Below, piece by piece: positions 60,021 to 64,000 of a stretch of 64,000 nt of DNA. A program made the position numbers and the translations under genes. Source of the DNA: HKCCE3408 sp038530555. GTDB taxonomy: Bacteria; Pseudomonadota; Alphaproteobacteria; Rhodobacterales; Rhodobacteraceae. The stretch covers positions 62,001 to 126,000 of the forward strand of contig JBCBCN010000008.1 of the NCBI GenBank assembly GCA_038530555.1, read 5' to 3'. The notes beneath the pieces are model-generated. The model was not told where the DNA came from and did no database searches. It worked only from the letters and a program-made list of their open reading frames with translations. Position 1 is the first letter of the stretch, and every line of letters begins with the position of its first letter.

Positions 60021-61094
60021 ATGACCGCGCGCCTCGCCGTTGAGCATCTGACCTGCCGCTTCGGCGCGCGCGACGTGGTGCGCGATGTCTCGCTTGAGAT
60101 TGCCGCCGGTGAAGTGGTCTGCCTTCTTGGCCCTTCGGGCTGCGGCAAGTCCACGACCCTTCGCGCCATCGCTGGCATCGAGGAGCAGCGCGCAGGCCGG
60201 ATCACGCTCGATGGGCGGGTGCTGGCCGAGGATGGCTTGCACCTGCCGCCTGAAGAACGCTCCATCGGGTTGATTTTCCAGGATTTCGCGCTGTTTCCCC
60301 ATCTCAGCGTTTGGGAGAACATCGCCTTTGGGCTCAGCGGGACACGTGCCGAAAAAGTCGCGCGGGTGGGGGCGTTATTGGAACGGGTGCGCCTGACGGG
60401 CTTTCAGAAGGCGCGTCCGCATACCCTCTCGGGTGGTGAGCAACAGCGGGTTGCCCTGGCCCGGGCCTTGGCGCCAAAACCCGCCGTGATGCTGATGGAT
60501 GAGCCGTTTTCCGGCCTCGATAATCGTCTGAGGGACGGGATCCGTGACGACACACTGGCGCTGCTGCAGGAGGAGGACACCGCCGTCCTGTTGGTCACCC
60601 ATGAGCCCGAGGAGGCGATGCGGATGGCTGACCGGATCGCCTTGATGCGCGATGGAGAGATCGTGCAACAGGGCGCGCCCTATGCGATCTACACCGCCCC
60701 GGCAGACCGGGATGCCGCAGCATTTTTCAGCGATATCAATATCCTAGAGGGGAAAGTTGAGGCAGGTTTCGCGCAGACAATCCTGGGCCCCTTCGCCGCG
60801 CCTGACCTGAGTGACGGCCAGGTTGGGGAAGTGGTTTTCCGCCCGCAGCATGTGGCGGTGGATTTTGACCGCGATGGCGGGCCAAGGCCCAGCCCGCTCG
60901 CCGGAACGCCGGTGCCCGCAACGGTGAGGCGGGCGCGCTTTATCGGTCAGCAAAGCCTGATCGAGTTCGCACTGGACGGTGCCGTCACCCCCGTCCTGGC
61001 CAGCCTTCCGGGCGTTTTTCTTCCCCGTCCAGGCACGCGATTTTGGCTCAGTCTCAGGCGCGATCGGGCCTTTGTGTTCGCCAAGCGTCCTTAA
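60021..61094 (+). CDS. ABC transporter ATP-binding protein (FbpC/PotA-like)
   Basis: A 357-residue ATPase subunit of a solute importer. Walker A is 'LLGPSGCGKSTTLRAIAG', the signature 'LSGGEQQRVALARALA', and Walker B 'VMLMDEPFSGLD'. The C-terminal TOBE-type domain (about residues 240-357) is as in iron(III), thiamine, sulfate or polyamine importers. No permease or binding protein gene is adjacent, so it is an orphan here; partners must lie elsewhere. ATG 60021 is used; GTG 60012 is three codons earlier. Confidence 0.9.
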   Translation: MTARLAVEHLTCRFGARDVVRDVSLEIAAGEVVCLLGPSGCGKSTTLRAIAGIEEQRAGRITLDGRVLAEDGLHLPPEERSIGLIFQDFALFPHLSVWENIAFGLSGTRAEKVARVGALLERVRLTGFQKARPHTLSGGEQQRVALARALAPKPAVMLMDEPFSGLDNRLRDGIRDDTLALLQEEDTAVLLVTHEPEEAMRMADRIALMRDGEIVQQGAPYAIYTAPADRDAAAFFSDINILEGKVEAGFAQTILGPFAAPDLSDGQVGEVVFRPQHVAVDFDRDGGPRPSPLAGTPVPATVRRARFIGQQSLIEFALDGAVTPVLASLPGVFLPRPGTRFWLSLRRDRAFVFAKRP

Positions 61095-61262
61095 CGATTG
61101 CCGCCATCGGCGCTTGTTCAAGGCCCGCTTTTGCGGCACAACCGCGTGCGATGGGACGACAAAACGGCCTGCGGGGCTTTGAAGCCCGCGAGCCGACCCT
61201 TAGATATGTTAGATGAAACGGGTCGCGCCTTACGAGACACGCGGCCCCTGCGGGAGAAGATC

Positions 61263-61484
61263 ATGCTTAACAATATCGGCCCGGCGGGCCTGCTGTTAAT
61301 CGCGGTCGTGGTGCTGGTGCTTTTTGGGCGCGGCAAGATTGCGAACCTGATGGGTGAAGTCGGCAAGGGGATCACCGCCTTCAAGCGCGGCGTGAAGGAC
61401 AGCTCGGAAGAGATCGAGAACGCCTCGGCCAATGCCGAAGCGGCGCGCGACGTCACCCCCGAAAGCGAGCGCGACCAGGCCTGA
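61263..61484 (+). CDS. tatA: Twin-arginine translocase subunit TatA
   Basis: A 73-residue protein with the Tat pore-forming layout: a short membrane helix ('GPAGLLLIAVVVLVLFG', residues 5-21), the hinge 'FGRGKIANLMGEVGKGI' and an amphipathic helix, then an acidic tail. It forms the protein-conducting assembly that exports folded proteins with RR signals. ATG 61263 starts at the usual place. tatB follows after 27 bases and tatC after that. Confidence 0.94.
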   Translation: MLNNIGPAGLLLIAVVVLVLFGRGKIANLMGEVGKGITAFKRGVKDSSEEIENASANAEAARDVTPESERDQA

Positions 61485-61511
61485 CGCGCCCCTTTGAGGT
61501 GAGGGCGCCCC

Positions 61512-61952
61512 ATGCCTGATATCGGCTTTCTCGAGTTAATCATCATTGCTGTTGTGGCCCTGATCGTGGTGGGCCCCAAGGACCTGCCCGTGCTTTTCCG
61601 CAAAGCGGGGCAGTTTACGGGCCGGATGCGTGGCATGGCGCGGGAGTTTTCGCGCGCGATGAACGATGCGGCCGACGAAAGTGGGATGCGCGAGATGAGC
61701 CGCGACATCCGCAATCTGAGCAATCCGAAGCAGATGGGGATGGACGCAGTCAATAAGGCCTTCGACGGGATAGATCCGGAGCTTTACCCCGAGGGCTCGG
61801 AGACGCGGAAACTGGCCGAAAAGCGCAAGGCCAAGGAAGATGCGATGCGCGCCGAGATCGAGGCGCGCCGTGCTGCAAGGGAAGAGACAGCTGCTGACGC
61901 GCAAGCCGATCCCGAGCCCGCACCCGCCGCTAAACCTGGGGCGGCGGAGTGA
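61512..61952 (+). CDS. tatB: Twin-arginine translocase subunit TatB
   Basis: A 146-residue subunit of the Tat receptor complex. It starts 'MPDIGFLELIIIAVVALIVVGPKDLP', with the TatB-specific Glu in the membrane helix and the 'GPKDLP' hinge. A long amphipathic and coiled helix and an Ala/Pro/Glu tail follow. It works with TatC to bind twin-arginine signals. The stop overlaps the tatC start by four bases. Confidence 0.95.
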   Translation: MPDIGFLELIIIAVVALIVVGPKDLPVLFRKAGQFTGRMRGMAREFSRAMNDAADESGMREMSRDIRNLSNPKQMGMDAVNKAFDGIDPELYPEGSETRKLAEKRKAKEDAMRAEIEARRAAREETAADAQADPEPAPAAKPGAAE

Positions 61953-62875
61953 GCGCAGATCAAACCAATGCCCCCGACGGCGCCCAAGACGGCGCTGAAG
62001 ACGAGGTCGAGGCCAGCGCTGCGCCGCTGATCGAGCATCTGGCCGAGTTGCGCACGCGGCTGATCCGCTCAGTCCTGGCTTTCGTGGTGGCCATGGTCGC
62101 CTGTTTCACGGTGGCCGACCCGATCCTGCAGTTCATTTCCGAGCCGCTGGCCAATGTGCTTCGCGCCCGGGGCGAGGATCCGCGGCTCATTTTCACCGCG
62201 CCGCAGGAAAAGTTCTTCGTGCTCATTCGGATCTCGATCATCGCGGGCTTTGCCCTGTCTTTTCCGGTCATCGCGCATCAGCTCTGGCGCTTTGTGGCGC
62301 CGGGCCTCTACCGATCTGAGCGCAACGCGTTCCTGCCCTTCATCATCGCTTCGCCCGCGCTGTTCCTGATTGGCGCCTCCTTCGCCCATTTCGTCGTCAC
62401 ACCGCTGGCAATGAATTTCTTCATCGGTTTCGCGGATGCGATCCCGGCCTTGGCGAGCCTTTTGGCCGGCGACGGCACGTTTGAGCCCTCGGCGCAGACC
62501 GAGGAATTGCAGACGGTTTTCTTGGGCTCGGTCCGCGAGTCGCTCGATCTGGCGCTGAAATTCATCTTCGCCTTTGGGCTGTGCTTTCAGTTGCCGGTGC
62601 TGCTGACGCTTATGGGCAAAGCGGGGCTCGTCTCCGCCGAGGGGCTGGGCAATGTGCGCAAATACGCCGTGGTCGGGATCCTGACCCTGGCCGCCCTGGT
62701 CACGCCGCCGGATGTCGTGACGCAGATGATCCTCTTTACCGTGGTTTACGGGCTTTATGAGATCTCGATCCAGCTTGTGCGTATCGTCGAGCGCCGCCGG
62801 GAGGCCCGTCTGCGCGAAGAGGGGTATTACGACGACGAAGACTTCGCCGACAGTGGCGATGATCCGGCGGAGTAA
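61949..62875 (+). CDS. tatC: Twin-arginine translocase subunit TatC
   Basis: A 308-residue integral membrane protein, the signal-recognising core of the Tat system. The N-terminal 'APLIEHLAELRTRLIRSVLAFVVAMV' holds the conserved Glu and Arg. Six membrane helices are visible, with 'TAPQEKFFVLIRISIIAGFALSFPVIAHQLWRFVAPGLYRSER' as a signature and an acidic C-terminal tail ('EEGYYDDEDFADSGDDPAE'). It begins with GTG 61949 inside the tatB stop. About 35 residues of acidic N-terminal extension precede the core. Confidence 0.96.
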   Translation: MSADQTNAPDGAQDGAEDEVEASAAPLIEHLAELRTRLIRSVLAFVVAMVACFTVADPILQFISEPLANVLRARGEDPRLIFTAPQEKFFVLIRISIIAGFALSFPVIAHQLWRFVAPGLYRSERNAFLPFIIASPALFLIGASFAHFVVTPLAMNFFIGFADAIPALASLLAGDGTFEPSAQTEELQTVFLGSVRESLDLALKFIFAFGLCFQLPVLLTLMGKAGLVSAEGLGNVRKYAVVGILTLAALVTPPDVVTQMILFTVVYGLYEISIQLVRIVERRREARLREEGYYDDEDFADSGDDPAE

Positions 62876-62884
62876 TCTGGTCTG

Positions 62885-63745
62885 ATGGCGGCATCTGACG
62901 GGGCTGAGCTTAACGGCCGTCTAGACCGGATCGCCGAGGCGTTGGAGCGGCTCTCGCCACCGCCCGCCCAGGCGCCCGATTGGGACGCGGCCGATGCTTT
63001 TGTTTGGCACAGCGCACCAGATGGCCTGACACCCGTTCCGCAAGTCAACCGCGTCGATCTAAGCTTGCTTTTGGGCATCGACCGGGCACGCGACACGCTC
63101 CTTGAGAACACGCTGCAATTCGCCCATGGGCTGCCTGCGAACAACGCGCTTTTGTGGGGCGCACGCGGAATGGGCAAGTCGAGCCTGGTCAAATCGGTGC
63201 ATGCCGAGGTTTTGGCCCAGGGCGCGCGCTTGGCGCTTGTGGAAGTGCTGCGCGAGGATCTGCCCTCGATCGGGCGGCTTTTGACGCTGTTGCGCGGCAG
63301 CGACCGGCGCTTCGTGCTGCTTTGCGATGATCTCTCGTTCAGCCATGACGACCAGCACTACAAATCGCTGAAGGCCGTGCTCGATGGCGGGGTCGAGGGG
63401 CGGCCCGAGAATGCGATTTTCTACGCCACCTCGAACCGGCGCCATCTGATGCCGCGCGACATGATCGAGAACGAACGTTCGAGCGCGATCAATCCGTCCG
63501 AGGCGGTCGAGGAGAAGGTCTCGCTGTCAGATCGGTTCGGTCTGTGGCTGGGCTTTCATCCCTGCGATCAGGCGCAGTACTTGGCGATGATCGACGCCTA
63601 TTGCGCGGCCTTTGGGGTGGAGGTCGAGCCGGAGGTGCTCCGGGCCGAAGCCATCGAGTGGCAGGCCAGCCGTGGCGCGCGGTCGGGCCGGGTGGCCTGG
63701 CAGTTTTTCACTGATCTGGCCGGTCGGCATGGGGTCAGGATTTAG
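62885..63745 (+). CDS. DUF815 family ATP-binding protein
   Basis: A 286-residue P-loop ATPase of the DUF815 family (AAA-like): 'LLWGARGMGKSSLVKSVHAEV' is Walker A, 'FVLLCDDLSFSHDDQHYKSLKAVLDGGVEG' contains the acidic Walker B, and 'NAIFYATSNRRHLMPRDMIENE' is a sensor-like part. The family is conserved in Proteobacteria beside tat or pcm/surE-type genes; its job is not known. It is 9 bases after tatC, so likely part of the tat transcript. Confidence 0.9.
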   Translation: MAASDGAELNGRLDRIAEALERLSPPPAQAPDWDAADAFVWHSAPDGLTPVPQVNRVDLSLLLGIDRARDTLLENTLQFAHGLPANNALLWGARGMGKSSLVKSVHAEVLAQGARLALVEVLREDLPSIGRLLTLLRGSDRRFVLLCDDLSFSHDDQHYKSLKAVLDGGVEGRPENAIFYATSNRRHLMPRDMIENERSSAINPSEAVEEKVSLSDRFGLWLGFHPCDQAQYLAMIDAYCAAFGVEVEPEVLRAEAIEWQASRGARSGRVAWQFFTDLAGRHGVRI

Positions 63746-63782
63746 CCGGTCAGGATTTGGCGGGGTCGGAATTAGCGGGGTC

Positions 63783-63844
63783 GGCGCGTCTCAAGCTCCC
63801 CCTCCCGGGGAGCCATCGACGCGCCGAAAGGGGGCGCTGCCCCC
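63783..63844. repeat. Nested and tandem inverted repeats after the DUF815 gene
   Basis: An outer stem GGCGCGTC (63783-63790) / GACGCGCC (63818-63825) encloses a second stem GCTCCCC/GGGGAGC (63795-63801, 63807-63813). Next comes GGGGGC-GCT-GCCCCC (63830-63844), followed by the AT-containing 'GGGATATTTGG'. Such GC-rich hairpins often end transcripts in Rhodobacteraceae. No T-run is present. Confidence 0.6.
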
Positions 63845-63845
63845 T

Positions 63846-64000
63846 GCTGCGCACCCCCGGGATATTTGGACGATAAAGAGCTCGAAAAGGTCCAGCGCAA
63901 GCTGGCAAACGCACCGCGTTTGAGTTGAGAGCGGGCGGAGCCCAGGGAAAACGGGCGAAGCCCAGGAGCCGGTCCAGCTTGCTGGCAAGCTCAGCGCGTT
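63846..64000. other. Repeat-rich end of window, no gene recognised
   Basis: Two imperfect copies of a block starting GGTCCAGC, then GCTGGCAA and GCGTT, lie at about 63888-63920 and 63971-64000. Between them, 'GGGCGGAGCCCAGG' and 'GGGCGAAGCCCAGG' form a second tandem pair. The sequence continues beyond the window, so an array cannot be ruled in or out. Confidence 0.45.

Overview
The window reads as chromosomal DNA of a high-GC alphaproteobacterium of the Rhodobacteraceae (Roseobacter/Rhodobacter group). Support comes from the Hsp20-DUF1150 pair, the divergent trxB/Lrp pair, the order nuoN-birA-coaX-rnj, the small nuo-operon accessory families (DUF5337, DUF5333, carboxymuconolactone-decarboxylase-like, helix-hairpin-helix proteins), a complete leucine-degradation operon and tatABC. 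Genes are tightly packed and many overlap by 1 to 4 bases. I see no rRNA, tRNA, insertion sequence or CRISPR array.

Layout. 1-8.2 kb: tail of an alpha/beta hydrolase, purE-purK, DUF465, Hsp20-DUF1150, a DsbA-like oxidoreductase, nadE, an exported protein made of about 18 MORN repeats, and trxB. 8.2-17 kb: Lrp-type regulator with two dyads upstream, a TPR-sulfotransferase, pgeF-lgt, ubiK, the overlapping set ybjN-proC-csaA-hydroxyacid dehydrogenase, and tdk. 17-24 kb: a CII-like regulator next to an FkbM methyltransferase, a KASIII-like synthase, two small exported proteins and ptsP. 24-31.7 kb: lysC, a threonine dehydratase-like enzyme, glmS-glmU (amino sugar supply), a phosphoglycolate phosphatase-like HAD protein and a DegT-type aminotransferase. 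31.7-41.4 kb: leucine catabolism from isovaleryl-CoA to acetoacetate plus acetyl-CoA (liuA-liuB-liuD-liuE-liuC), interleaved with small exported or membrane proteins and a glutathione S-transferase, behind a perfect palindrome. 41.5-43.1 kb: an AMP-forming CoA ligase.

43.2-55.0 kb is the most unusual part. It keeps, in a row, the small non-catalytic genes that lie between the core subunits of a rhodobacterial complex I operon, followed by nuoL-nuoM-nuoN and birA-coaX-rnj. No nuoA to nuoK gene is present. NuoL and NuoM are full-length open frames but, compared by eye with remembered canonical sequences, lack most of the charged proton-pumping residues; NuoN keeps more of them. This looks like a complex I locus stripped of its core and either decaying or reused.

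55-64 kb: a DEAD-box helicase, a lipoprotein, prfC, an SDR protein with an altered active site, an orphan ABC ATPase, tatABC (twin-arginine export) and a DUF815 ATPase. The window ends in a repeat-rich, apparently non-coding stretch.
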